A stretch of DNA of 64,000 nucleotides from Kribbella sindirgiensis (lineage in GTDB: Bacteria; Actinomycetota; Actinomycetes; Propionibacteriales; Kribbellaceae), in NCBI RefSeq assembly GCF_004331435.1, contig NZ_SJKA01000022.1:1-64000 (forward strand), read 5' to 3'. Positions 16,445 through 26,536 of the stretch are shown one piece after another. The notes below the pieces were generated by a model. That model was not told the origin of the DNA, made no database searches, and saw only the letters and a list, made by a program, of their open reading frames with translations. The first letter of the stretch is position 1. Each line of letters begins with the position of its first letter. Both the position numbers and the translations under genes were made by a program.

Positions 16445-17728
16445 ATGAGTGTGTCGCTGCTCGGGGGATGGTTTCCGGTGGTGCTGGATGTGGTGGCGGT
16501 GGGGGCGTTGGTGGCCGCGGTCGGGTGGCGGGATCGGCGGTGGCGGCAGCGGGTGCCTTGGCTGGCCGGCGTGGCCGCGCTGGTGACGCTGGTGGCCGCC
16601 TATCCGGGCGCCAAGGTGGTTGGGCTGACGGATCCGTTGCCGTTCGTCGTGTGGTTGTGGTTCGGGGTGGGTGTTGGAGCGTTGGTCGTGCTCGGGGTCG
16701 GGTGGCGGAGCGCTCGGTGGTGGCGGCGGGGGGCCGCGGTGGTGGCGGCTGGGTTGGCGGGGCTGGTGTGTGCCAACGGGATCAACCAGTTCGTGGGGTA
16801 CTACCCGACGATCGACTCCGCGGTGAACGACTGGACGAACGCTCCGTTGCCGGGGCAGGTGTCGATGTCGGGGCTCGCGCATGCTGCCGGTACGACGAAG
16901 ATGCCGGCCGTCGGGCGGCTGGTGGCGGTGAACATTCCCGCGACGTACAGCCACTTCAAGCACCGGCAGGAGTTGGTGTACCTGCCGCCGATCTGGTTCC
17001 ACGGTGCGCATCGGCCGGCTCTGCCGGTGGTCGAGTTGGTCGGTGGTGAGCGCGGCGGTCCGGGTGACTGGGTGCGGCTCGGCAACGCCGTACAGGTGTC
17101 GGACGCGTACGCGCACCGCCACCACGGGTACGCCCCGATCCTGGTCTTCGTCGACGCCACGGATCGCTTCGACAACGACACCGAATGCGTGAACGGGCCG
17201 CGGGGCAACTCCGCGGACCACCTCGACCAGGACATCCCGCGGTACGTCGAGAAGACGTTCGGGGCCTCCACCGACCCGAGGCAGTGGGCCGTCGCGGGCT
17301 TCTCGATGGGCGGCACCTGCTCCATCGACCTGGTCGTCGAGCACCCGGACGTGTTCGACCATTTCGTCGACATCTCCGGCGACCTCGCGCCGTACACGAC
17401 CACGCCGGCCGCCAGCCTGCACGACCTGTACGGTGGCGACGTGGCGCTCGAGAAGGCCAACGAAGCGCTGCTCGTGATGCGTGCCCATGGCAAGTACCAC
17501 GGAGTGAACGGCCTGTTCCTGACCAGCACGGCGGAACTGCGCCACCAGCACGAGGCGGAAGAGCTGTCCGAGGCCGGCGCCAAGGTGGGTATCTGGTCGC
17601 GGGTCGAGATCTCCCCCGGCACCCACGTGTGGCAGTTCGCCGCGCCCGCGTTCGCGTCGGCCTATCCTTGGCTCGCGAACCAGCTCGTCCTCCCGCAGCA
17701 CGAAGGGAGCCACACCAAACCGGCGTGA
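16445..17728 (+). CDS. Membrane-anchored esterase, Esterase D/antigen 85-like
   Basis: A 427-aa protein with three to four N-terminal transmembrane helices (about 5-120) and an extracytoplasmic alpha/beta-hydrolase domain of the putative esterase family (PF00756-like). The nucleophile elbow is GFSMGG with S287; the acid and histidine (GTHVWQF near the C-terminus) follow in order. A GGAGGG ribosome-binding site precedes the ATG. The stop overlaps the GTG start of an SGNH hydrolase gene, so both are probably made together and act on cell-envelope or extracellular esters. Substrate unknown. Confidence 0.8.
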   Translation: MSVSLLGGWFPVVLDVVAVGALVAAVGWRDRRWRQRVPWLAGVAALVTLVAAYPGAKVVGLTDPLPFVVWLWFGVGVGALVVLGVGWRSARWWRRGAAVVAAGLAGLVCANGINQFVGYYPTIDSAVNDWTNAPLPGQVSMSGLAHAAGTTKMPAVGRLVAVNIPATYSHFKHRQELVYLPPIWFHGAHRPALPVVELVGGERGGPGDWVRLGNAVQVSDAYAHRHHGYAPILVFVDATDRFDNDTECVNGPRGNSADHLDQDIPRYVEKTFGASTDPRQWAVAGFSMGGTCSIDLVVEHPDVFDHFVDISGDLAPYTTTPAASLHDLYGGDVALEKANEALLVMRAHGKYHGVNGLFLTSTAELRHQHEAEELSEAGAKVGIWSRVEISPGTHVWQFAAPAFASAYPWLANQLVLPQHEGSHTKPA

Positions 17729-18519
17729 TCCACACACTGCGGCGACTCGCTGCCGGCTTGCTCGTGCTCGCGTTCGTCAGCACAGTCACCGGCGCGGACA
17801 CGGTCGGCGAACTCCTCCCGTCGACGCCCGGCCAGGTCCGGGTAGTGGCGCTCGGCGACTCGGTCACCTCCGGCTCCAACTGCGACTGTGCCGCCTTCCC
17901 CCAGTTGTACGGCGACCTGCTCCACAACCGCTCCGCCGTACCCGTCACGGTCGACAACCAAGGCGTCGGCGGACTCGACTCGACCGGCCTGCTGCAGAAG
18001 CTGAGCCAGCGCGACGTCGAGCGGGCCACGAAGGCCGCGAACGTCGTACTGCTCACGATCGGCGCGAACGATTTCGGCGATCACCACGACGACGTCACGA
18101 GCGGTCAGTGCAGCGGTGACTGCGTGTCCGACGAGTACGAGCAGCTGACCGCCAACCTGGGCCGGATCCTGAGCCGGATCCACGCGCTCCGCGGCGACCG
18201 GCCGACGACGATCCTGATGACCGGCTACTGGAACGTCTTCAAGGACGGCGCCGTGGCCAAGCAGCAGTACACCCCGAGCGGGCGGGTCGCGAGTGACCAG
18301 CTCACCGTCCGCACGAACAACGCGATCGCCGCCGCGGCGCGGGCCGACGACGCGACGTACGTCGACATCTACACGCCGTTCGAGGACAGTGCCGACATCA
18401 CCGCGCTGCTCGCCGCCGACGGTGACCACCCGAACGCGGCAGGTCACGCGCTCATCGCGCGGTTGCTTCTCGCTGCAACGCCCAACCCTTTGCCTACGTC
18501 CCCACGTCAGGGAGGGTAG
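17725..18519 (+). CDS. Secreted SGNH/GDSL hydrolase
   Basis: A 264-aa lipase/esterase of the SGNH fold. The GTG overlaps the stop of the esterase gene as GTGA and has GAAGGGAG upstream. A signal peptide or membrane anchor covers about residues 1-24 (RRLAAGLLVLAFVSTVTG). Block I is GDSVTSG (nucleophile serine), block III IGANDF, and block V DGDHPNAAGH (catalytic Asp and His). Three or more cysteines in the mature domain suggest disulfides. With the preceding esterase it forms a two-gene secreted hydrolase unit. Confidence 0.82.
   Translation: MIHTLRRLAAGLLVLAFVSTVTGADTVGELLPSTPGQVRVVALGDSVTSGSNCDCAAFPQLYGDLLHNRSAVPVTVDNQGVGGLDSTGLLQKLSQRDVERATKAANVVLLTIGANDFGDHHDDVTSGQCSGDCVSDEYEQLTANLGRILSRIHALRGDRPTTILMTGYWNVFKDGAVAKQQYTPSGRVASDQLTVRTNNAIAAAARADDATYVDIYTPFEDSADITALLAADGDHPNAAGHALIARLLLAATPNPLPTSPRQGG
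18484..18508 (+). promoter_or_regulatory. Candidate ECF-type promoter for the sigma factor operon
   Basis: AACC (18484-18487) and CGTC (18505-18508) are 17 bp apart, the pattern of many ECF sigma promoters, and lie about 31 bp before the sigma gene. They fall within the 3' end of the SGNH hydrolase gene. Autoregulation is plausible but rests on short motifs. Confidence 0.3.
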
Positions 18520-18538
18520 ACGGACCCAAGGGGGACAA

Positions 18539-19045
18539 ATGGCCGAGGCGACCGGGTTCGCCGAGTTCGCGACCAGCAGGCACGGCGCGCTCTTCCGGTA
18601 CGCGTACCTGCTGACCAGCGACCGCGGCCTCGCCGAGGACCTCGTCCAGGAGGCGCTGGTCAAGACGTACGTCGGCTGGCACCGGCTGCGCGATCCGGCC
18701 AACGCCGAGGCGTACACCCGCCGCGCGATCACCACCACCGCGATCGGCTGGTGGCGCCGGAAGTCCTGGCGGGCGGAGCGGCCGTACGACGACGTACCCG
18801 ATCTGCCGGTCAGCTCCGACGACGCGACCGCCCGCGTCTGGCTGTGGCGTGAACTGCAGAAGCTCCCGCCGCGGCAACGGGCCGCGCTGGTGCTGCGGTA
18901 CTACGAAGACCTCACCGAACCGCAAACCGCCGAGGTCCTCGGCTGCAGCGTCGGGACCGTGAAGAGCCAGGTCTCCGACGCACTCAAGAAGCTCCGGGCC
19001 CGCCTGGGCTCCGATGTCGTGCTGAAGGCAGGGATGACGGAATGA
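18539..19045 (+). CDS. ECF RNA polymerase sigma factor, SigE family
   Basis: A 168-aa extracytoplasmic-function sigma factor. Region 2 includes LFRYAYLLTSDRGLAEDLVQEALVKTY, typical of the actinobacterial SigE family. Region 4 has LPPRQRAALVLRYYEDLT and the helix-turn-helix ETAEVLGCSVGTVKS-like stretch. ATG start with AAGGGGGAC upstream. Its stop overlaps the start of the next gene (ATGA), so that gene probably encodes its regulator. Target genes unknown. Confidence 0.9.
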   Translation: MAEATGFAEFATSRHGALFRYAYLLTSDRGLAEDLVQEALVKTYVGWHRLRDPANAEAYTRRAITTTAIGWWRRKSWRAERPYDDVPDLPVSSDDATARVWLWRELQKLPPRQRAALVLRYYEDLTEPQTAEVLGCSVGTVKSQVSDALKKLRARLGSDVVLKAGMTE

Positions 19046-20214
19046 ACGATCTCCTCAGGGACACCCTGACCGAACGCGCCGCCGCCACCGAGCCGCCACC
19101 GCTCGACCTCGACGGCATCATTGCGGCCGGCAACCACCGCGCCGCCCGCCGGCGCACGCTCGGCATCCTCGGCGGCGCCGCCGCGACCGCGGCCGTCGTT
19201 GCCGGTGGCGCGACCGTGCTGCGGCCACGTGACGAACAACCCCAGCCGGCCCGCCCCGGGCCGTTCTCCCAGCGCCGCGCGACCTTTGCGCTGGGCAACG
19301 AGATCCATTACGGGTCCGAGGTCGTCTCGGTAGCGCCGCACACGGTGACCGCGTTCGTCCAGACCGACGCAGGCTTCGTGTTCCTGAACGCCGAGAACGC
19401 GATCCACGTGGCCGACCGGTCGGGTGTGCGGAGCCTCGGAAAGAGCGCGTGGCGGCTCACCGCCGACCACCGCGGCAATCTGGTCGGCTGGGTCGAGAGC
19501 CTCAACGACCACGGCGAGTCGGTCGTGTACGACGTCGCCGCGCGCCGCGAACTCGTCCGCACCCCGATCGGCAACAAGATCCCGAAGTACGCCAGTCTCG
19601 CCCACGGCCCGGAGATCGTCGCCCTCGACGGCGGCACGGCGTACTTCGGCACGCTCGACGGCCTGTACCGCTGGGACATCCGCACCAACCGGGGTGAGTT
19701 CATGGCCAAGGTGTCACCGGTCGCGGTCCGCACCGTGACGGCCGGGCAGCTGGTGTACCAACAGCCGCTCGGGCAAGCAGGCACAGGCCTCTCACTGAAG
19801 GTCGGTCCCACCCTCACCACGGGAACCCGGACCACGTACAACGGCCAGCAGGCGTTCCTGTCGCCCCACGCGACCTACCTTGTGACGCAACCGGACGATG
19901 CCATGATGGGCATTCAGCCCAGCTGGGCCGGTCTCCAGTTGTTCGGCGTGACTGCGGATCGAGGAGGCCCGTTGCCACGCCCGTACTGGAACTTCTTCTT
20001 CGGTCAGTGGCTCGACGACACCAACTTCACCGCGGCGGGCCTCCGATCGGGAACCAACGCGGACGTGGTGGACCTGCTCACCTGCAACGCCTCCAGCAGC
20101 GCGTGCACCGTTGTCGCGAAGGAGTTCTCCAAGCTCACCTTCAGCAAGCAGCCGCCGCGGGTCGCGCCGTTCGCGTTGCCGACCGGCCGGCCGATCATCG
20201 ATCGGGGCGAATGA
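19042..20214 (+). CDS. Membrane-anchored protein coupled to the ECF sigma factor
   Basis: A 390-aa protein with a basic cytoplasmic N-terminus (about 1-38), one transmembrane helix (LGILGGAAATAAVVAGGATV, about 40-60) and a long extracytoplasmic part. The latter is rich in short beta-strand-like repeats (GNLVGWVES, GTAYFGTLDGLYRWDI), suggesting a beta-propeller-like domain. Start and stop overlap with the sigma gene (ATGA). There is no HxxxCxxC zinc anti-sigma motif, so if it controls the sigma factor it is a non-canonical anti-sigma. The membrane topology is clear; the role is inferred from coupling. Confidence 0.65.
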   Translation: MNDLLRDTLTERAAATEPPPLDLDGIIAAGNHRAARRRTLGILGGAAATAAVVAGGATVLRPRDEQPQPARPGPFSQRRATFALGNEIHYGSEVVSVAPHTVTAFVQTDAGFVFLNAENAIHVADRSGVRSLGKSAWRLTADHRGNLVGWVESLNDHGESVVYDVAARRELVRTPIGNKIPKYASLAHGPEIVALDGGTAYFGTLDGLYRWDIRTNRGEFMAKVSPVAVRTVTAGQLVYQQPLGQAGTGLSLKVGPTLTTGTRTTYNGQQAFLSPHATYLVTQPDDAMMGIQPSWAGLQLFGVTADRGGPLPRPYWNFFFGQWLDDTNFTAAGLRSGTNADVVDLLTCNASSSACTVVAKEFSKLTFSKQPPRVAPFALPTGRPIIDRGE

Positions 20215-21281
20215 TCAGCTCGCCGGCTCCGCCTTGGCGGCGGGTGCGTCCACGTTCTCCGGGAAGTGGCAGGCGGTCTGGTGGCCGGGCTTCAGTTCGA
20301 TCAGGGGTGGCTCCGTGGTCTTGCAGATCTCCTGCGCCTTCCAGCAGCGGGTGTGGAAGCGGCACGCGGGCGGCGGGTTGATCGGGCTGGGAACGTCGCC
20401 CTGCAGCCGGATCCGCTCCTGCTTGGCCTTCCGCTTGGTGTCCGGCACCGGAACCGCGGACAGCAGCGCGACCGTGTACGGGTGCATCGGCTTCTCGTAC
20501 AGGCTGACCCGGTCGGCCAGCTCGACGATCTTGCCGAGGTACATGACCGCGACCCGGTCCGACACGTGCCGCACCACGGACAGGTCGTGCGCGATCATCA
20601 CGTACGTCAGGTCGAACTCTTCCTGCAGGTCCTCCAGCAGGTTCACGACCTGGGCCTGGATCGACACGTCCAGCGCCGACACCGGCTCGTCGGCGACGAT
20701 CAGCTTCGGCCGGAGCGCGAGCGTGCGCGCGATCCCGATCCGCTGCCGCTGACCGCCGGAGAACTCGTGCGGGTACCGGTTGTAGTGTTCCGGCGAAAGA
20801 CCGACCAGCTCGAGCAGCTCCTGCACGGCCCGCTTCACGCCGTGCTCGGTCTTCACGTTCTGCAGCCGGAACGGCGCGCCGACGATCTTGCCGACCGTGT
20901 GCCGCGGGTTCAGCGAACCGTATGGGTCCTGGAAGATCATCTGTACGTCGCGGCGCAGCGGACGCATCCGCCCCTCGCTGAGGTGGCTGATGTCCCGCCC
21001 CTCGAACACGATCTTGCCCGCCGTCGGCTCCAGCAGCCGGGTCAGCAGCCGGCCGGTGGTGGTCTTGCCGCAGCCCGACTCCCCCACCAGCGACAGCGTC
21101 TCGCCGCGGGTCACGTTGAACGTCAGGCCGTCGACCGCCTGGACGGCGCCGACCTGGCGCTGCAGCAGCCCCTTGCGGATCGGGAAGTGCTTGACGAGGC
21201 CGTCGACCGACAGCAGTTCCTCGCCGATCTTGGGGACAACGGGAGTCTCTTCGGCGTCAGTAGTAGTCACAGTCGTCCCGT

Positions 21282-21285
<4 letters not shown>
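20215..21285 (-). CDS. Oligopeptide/dipeptide ABC transporter ATPase (OppF/DppF type)
   Basis: A 356-aa ATPase with Walker [10 protein letters not shown], signature [15 protein letters not shown], Walker [15 protein letters not shown] and the C-terminal oligopeptide-transporter extension ([16 protein letters not shown]). That extension carries conserved cysteines and is typical of OppF/DppF. The GTG at 21285 overlaps the oppD stop as GTGA and is preferred over a longer frame at 21312. Last gene of the oppC-A-B-D-F operon. Its stop abuts that of the converging gene with no intervening base. Confidence 0.9.
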
Positions 21286-22351
<1,066 letters not shown>

Positions 22352-22355
<4 letters not shown>

Positions 22356-23365
22356 GAGATTCGCACCCTCGGGTCGACGACGGCGTACAGGAGGTCAACG
22401 ACCAGGTTCGCCAGCACGATGAAGAACGCGGCGACCAGGGTCACCCCGAGCACCTTCGGCAGGTCGTTGGCGCGCAGCGCGATGACGGCGTACTGGCCGA
22501 TGCCCGGCAGCGAGAACGTGGTCTCGGTGAGGATCGCACCGCCCATCAGCAGACCGAGGTCGAGACCGAAGATCGTCAGGATCGGGGTCAGCGCCGACCG
22601 CAGGCCGTGCCGCAGCACCACGGTCCGCTCGGTGAGGCCCTTGGCGCGGGCGGTCCGGACGAAGTCCTCGTTCATCGTCTCGAGCATGCCGGCCCGGGTG
22701 AGTCGCGCGTACGCCGCGGCGTACAGGAAGGCCAGCGTCACCCACGGGAGGATCAGGTCGTACGCCCACCACAACGGGTTCGTCTCGTCGAGGGGGTTCA
22801 CGCCGCCCTGCTGGGTCCAGCCGAGGCTGTAACTGAAGATCGACAGCGACAGCAGGCCGGTGAAGAAGATCGGCAGCGACACACCGGCGAGCGCCACCGA
22901 CATGAGTGATCGGTCCAGCACCGACCCGCGTCTCAGCGCCGAGATGATGCCGGTGCCGACGCCGGTGATCAGCCAGATGAAGGCCGCACCGCCGGCGAGC
23001 GACGCGGTCACGGGTATTCGCGAGACCAGGTCCGGCCAGACCGGCTGCTGGGTCAGGAACGAGTACCCGAAGCACGGCGCCGGGCAGTGCTCGGTGCCGG
23101 TGCCGTAGTTGTACTCCTGGCCGACGACGAGGCCTTTCACGAAGCGGCCGTACTGCACGTAGAGAGGATCGGTGAAACCGAGCCGGACCGCCGTGTTGTG
23201 GATCTGCTCCTGGCCCGCGCTCTTGCCGACGTAGCGGCCGGCCAGGTCGTCGGCGGTGGCGCCGCCGAGTCTCGGGACGAGGAAGAAGATCGCGAACGTG
23301 ACGGCCGTGACGATGAAGAGCAGGAGCACTGCTCCGATGACCCGGCGGACTAGATATGCGAACAC
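22352..23365 (-). CDS. Oligopeptide ABC transporter permease (OppB/DppB type)
   Basis: A 337-aa inner-membrane permease with an N-terminal helix (FAYLVRRVIGAVLLLFIVTAVTF) and a five-helix binding-protein-dependent transport domain. The EAA-like loop reads RTARAKGLTERTVVLRHGLR. The GTG at 23365 lacks a strong ribosome-binding site. The gene lies 115 bp after the solute-binding protein gene, with a perfect hairpin in the gap that probably lowers its expression relative to the binding protein. Confidence 0.9.
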
Positions 23366-23378
23366 CGTGCTCGGCGTG

Positions 23379-23410
23379 GTGGCCGGTGATCATCGCTGAT
23401 CACCGGCCAC
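23379..23410 (-). terminator. Perfect 14-bp hairpin between binding-protein and permease genes
   Basis: GTGGCCGGTGATCA (23379-23392) pairs perfectly with 23397-23410 across a 4-nt loop (TCGC). It sits between the solute-binding protein gene and oppB. Such intercistronic hairpins commonly act as partial terminators or 3' stabilisers that raise binding-protein levels over permease levels. Confidence 0.7.
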
Positions 23411-23480
23411 CCTCAGCCTTCACCTACCTCTACTGGTGATTGTTGTTCAGGGCAACTCAACTGCCTCGGTCAGCCGACTG

Positions 23481-25259
23481 CTACTTCTGCGCGAGACCGA
23501 TGCTCGCGTAGTCGTACATGTTCTGACCGTCGTTGCTGAACACGTTCGCGAGCGTGTCCGGGCGGTACAGCAGGCCCTTGGCCCAGATACCCGGCAGCAC
23601 ACCGGCCTGCTCCATGACCTTCTTGTCGACGTCCACCCAGATCTTGTTGCGTTCTGCGTCGTCGGTGGTGGCCAGCGCCTTGTCGATCAGCGTGTCGACC
23701 TCCGGGATCCGGATACCGAGGTTGGTGTTACCACCGGCGGCCCGGATCACCCGGCTGTCGACGATCTGGCTCAGGAAGCCGAAGCCGTCCGGCCAGTCCG
23801 CACCCCAGCTGTAGACGATCATGCCCAGGCCGTTGGCCTTCGCGTAGTCCGGCTTACCGGCGTACAGCTTGGTGTAGTCACCGGTCGGGAAGCCCTTCGG
23901 CGTCAGCTTGATGCCGACCTTGGCCAGCGACTGCTGCAGCGACTCGGCGACGGCCTTCTCCTTCGGCCGGTCCGAACGGTAGGCGATGTTGGTGCTGAAG
24001 CCGTTCGGCATCCCGCACGCCGTCAGCGCTTCCTTCGCCTTCGTCGGGTTGCCGTTCTTGTCCGCCTCGAAGCCGTAGTCGTCGAACTTCTCCGCGCCGG
24101 CGACCGACGGCGGCATCAGGTTCGTCGCGATGTCGCCACCGAACGGACCGCCGTACGCCCGCTGGTAACCCTCGTGGTCGGCGGCGTACAGGACCGCCTT
24201 GCGGCAGTCGACGTTGTCGAACGGCTTGACCTCGCTGTTGAACACCGTGAAGTTCAGACGGGTCGACAGCACGCTGTCGGTGTGCGCCTTCAGCTTCGGG
24301 TCGGCGAGCACCTTGGCCTGGGTCTCGGCCTGGACACCGGTACCGGCGATGTCGACGTCGAGGTCACCCGCGATCAGCCGGTTGTCGATATCGGCGCCGT
24401 TCACGTTGTAGGCGACGTTGATCTTGTCCGGCAGCGCCTTGCGGCCCGTGTCCGGGTCGGTGGACGCGTCGTACTGGTCGTTGCGGATCAGCGTGAAGCC
24501 CTTGTTCGCGTCGTTGCTCTCGAACTTGTAGGGGCCGGTCGCGATCGGGTGCAGCTGGTACTTCGTGCCGGTGTCCTTGGCCTGCGGGACCGGCGCGGTG
24601 GACGGCAACTGCGCGAAGTAGTCGAAGCCGGCGAACGTCTTGTTCAGATGGAAGACGATCGTGTAGTCGTCCGGCGTCGTGATCGCCTTGGACAACTGCT
24701 TCATCTGCGGGTCCTTGGCGACGCTGTAGTCCTTCGGCACGTCGACCAGGAAGTCGTTGAAGTACGTCGGGCCGTTCGGCAGCGTGGTCTTGTCCAGCGA
24801 CCGGGCGACGCCGTACATGACGTCCTTGGCCTTGACCTCGGTGCCGTCCTCGAACTTGACGCCCTTGCGGATCTTGTAGGTCCAGGTCTTGGCGTCGTCG
24901 GTCGGCACACCCGGAGCCTCGGCGAGGTCCGGGACGACCTTCGCGCCTTCCTTGCCCGGAGCCGACTTGAAGGTCATCAGCGGCCGGACGTAGTTCCGCA
25001 CGAGGTTCCAGGACAGGCCGTAGTAGGTGTCACCGGGATCGGTGGAGTCCCACTTCTCGGTGATCGCCATCCGGAGCGTGCCGCCCTTTTTGTCGCTCGG
25101 ATTGAAGATCTTGTTGTTCGCCGCGTCGAACTCGGGCGTCGCCGCGCTGCTGCCGCCACCGGATCCTCCGGAGGAAGCCTTCGGTCCCCCGCAGGCCACC
25201 AGGCTCAAGGCGACGGCCGCACTGACGGCTGTGACCGTCGTGATGCGATTCCATCTCAT
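23481..25259 (-). CDS. ABC transporter solute-binding lipoprotein, family 5 (peptide/nickel type)
   Basis: A 592-aa extracytoplasmic binding protein. A lipoprotein signal peptide ends in the lipobox SLVACGG, followed by a Gly/Ser linker. The SBP_bac_5 fold is recognisable (KTWTYKIRKGVKFEDGTEVKAKDVMY). The ATG at 25259 is chosen; an upstream GTG at 25271 abuts the ribosome-binding site. It lies between oppC and oppB, an unusual but known order in actinobacteria. Specificity for peptides rather than other solutes is not certain. Confidence 0.9.
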   Translation of the reverse strand: MRWNRITTVTAVSAAVALSLVACGGPKASSGGSGGGSSAATPEFDAANNKIFNPSDKKGGTLRMAITEKWDSTDPGDTYYGLSWNLVRNYVRPLMTFKSAPGKEGAKVVPDLAEAPGVPTDDAKTWTYKIRKGVKFEDGTEVKAKDVMYGVARSLDKTTLPNGPTYFNDFLVDVPKDYSVAKDPQMKQLSKAITTPDDYTIVFHLNKTFAGFDYFAQLPSTAPVPQAKDTGTKYQLHPIATGPYKFESNDANKGFTLIRNDQYDASTDPDTGRKALPDKINVAYNVNGADIDNRLIAGDLDVDIAGTGVQAETQAKVLADPKLKAHTDSVLSTRLNFTVFNSEVKPFDNVDCRKAVLYAADHEGYQRAYGGPFGGDIATNLMPPSVAGAEKFDDYGFEADKNGNPTKAKEALTACGMPNGFSTNIAYRSDRPKEKAVAESLQQSLAKVGIKLTPKGFPTGDYTKLYAGKPDYAKANGLGMIVYSWGADWPDGFGFLSQIVDSRVIRAAGGNTNLGIRIPEVDTLIDKALATTDDAERNKIWVDVDKKVMEQAGVLPGIWAKGLLYRPDTLANVFSNDGQNMYDYASIGLAQK

Positions 25260-25316
25260 CTCTTGTTGCACCCCTTCAATCGTTGAGAGCCAGGCTCCCT
25301 GGTTGATGCGAAACGC

Positions 25317-26309
25317 CTACCGGGATCGCGGGTCGAGCGCGTCGCGCAATCCGTCACCGAACAGGTTGAACGCCAGCACGGTGACGAAGATCGCCAAACC
25401 GGGCGGAATCATGTACATCGGGTCGACCTGGTACCAGTTCGCCGCGCCGGAGAGCATGTCGCCCCAGCTCGCCGTCGGCGGGCGGACACCGACACCCAGG
25501 TAGGAGAGGCCGGCCTCGAAGAGGACGTTGGTCGGAATCAGCAGCGTCGCGTAGACCAGGATCGGCGCGATCAGGTTCGGCAGCAGCTCGGTGAACAGGA
25601 TGTACGGACGGCGCGCGCCGAGGCTCCGGGCCGCGTCCACGAACTCCCGTTCCCGCAGCGACAGCGTCTGGCCGCGGATGATCCGGCCGATGTAGGGCCA
25701 GCTGAAGAAACCGATGATGAAGACGATCAGCGCGACCCGCAGCGCGTCGCCCTGCAGCCCGAACATCTTGTCCGGGATCGCGCCGACCAGCGCCAGCGCG
25801 AACAGCACCAGCGGGAAGGCGAGGAAGATGTCCATCAAGCGGCTGATCAGCGTGTCCACCCAGCCGCCGAAGTAGCCGGCGACGATCCCCATCACGACGC
25901 CGATCACCACCGACAGCAGCGTCGCCAGGAAGGCGATCAGCAACGAGATGCGGGCGCCGTACACGATCCGCGCGAAGATGTCGCGGCCGTTCACCGGCTC
26001 GACACCGAACGGGTGGTCCCAGCTGATCCCGCCGAGCTTGCCGATCGGGGTCTGCAGGGACGGGTCCACCAGGTCCTGATGGAAATCGTTCGGGGTGACA
26101 CCGACCAGTTTGCAGATCAGCGGCGCGAAGATCCCGACCAGGATCAGCAGCAGCACGAAGGCGCCGCCGGCCAGCGCGACCTTGTCACGCTTCAGCCGCA
26201 TCCACGAGATCTGCCACAGCGACCGGCCCTCGATCTTGCCGACGCCTTCGAGGATCGCCTCGGGCTGCGCTGAGGATGATCCCGGCTCGACCTCGAGTGG
26301 CGTGCTCAC
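25317..26309 (-). CDS. Oligopeptide ABC transporter permease (OppC/DppC type)
   Basis: A 330-aa permease with an N-terminal OppC helix (LAGGAFVLLLILVGIFAPLI), an extracytoplasmic loop, and a C-terminal permease domain with the REREFVDAARSLGA EAA loop. GTG start with an AGGGGA ribosome-binding site. First gene of the importer operon. The 227-bp upstream gap holds a 9-bp inverted repeat that may be an operator. Confidence 0.9.
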   Translation of the reverse strand: MSTPLEVEPGSSSAQPEAILEGVGKIEGRSLWQISWMRLKRDKVALAGGAFVLLLILVGIFAPLICKLVGVTPNDFHQDLVDPSLQTPIGKLGGISWDHPFGVEPVNGRDIFARIVYGARISLLIAFLATLLSVVIGVVMGIVAGYFGGWVDTLISRLMDIFLAFPLVLFALALVGAIPDKMFGLQGDALRVALIVFIIGFFSWPYIGRIIRGQTLSLREREFVDAARSLGARRPYILFTELLPNLIAPILVYATLLIPTNVLFEAGLSYLGVGVRPPTASWGDMLSGAANWYQVDPMYMIPPGLAIFVTVLAFNLFGDGLRDALDPRSR

Positions 26310-26402
26310 GCGATGAGTTCCCCTGCCTGGTTCGGATGAACCGGAACGAAATCCGGAATGGCTGCCGCCTTAACCTGCCGCCATTACAGCCCGGAGTCAA
26401 AC

Positions 26403-26467
26403 GCGGAAAGTGCTGCGTTGCCCGATCGTGATCGTCAGGAAATCGTCCCGTATCGTGGACTTTCCGC
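26403..26467. promoter_or_regulatory. Spaced 9-bp inverted repeat upstream of the opp operon
   Basis: GCGGAAAGT (26403-26411) and ACTTTCCGC (26459-26467) are perfect inverted copies 47 bp apart in the only long gap (26310-26536) before oppC. Another short palindrome, GGTTC-n4-GAACC, lies at about 26330-26343. These are candidate regulator sites or a looped operator. No clear -35/-10 pair with standard spacing was found. Confidence 0.35.
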
Positions 26468-26536
26468 AGTAAACCACGGCGTCGCACCCACGGTCGCCGG
26501 GGCCTCGCGAACCGTTACTGCCATGGCATTTTTGTG

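Noticed and set aside
14687-17737. Very long open frame of about 1000 codons on the minus strand
   Set aside because: It lies opposite the NACHT and esterase genes, has the biased composition of a high-GC antisense frame and shows no domain.
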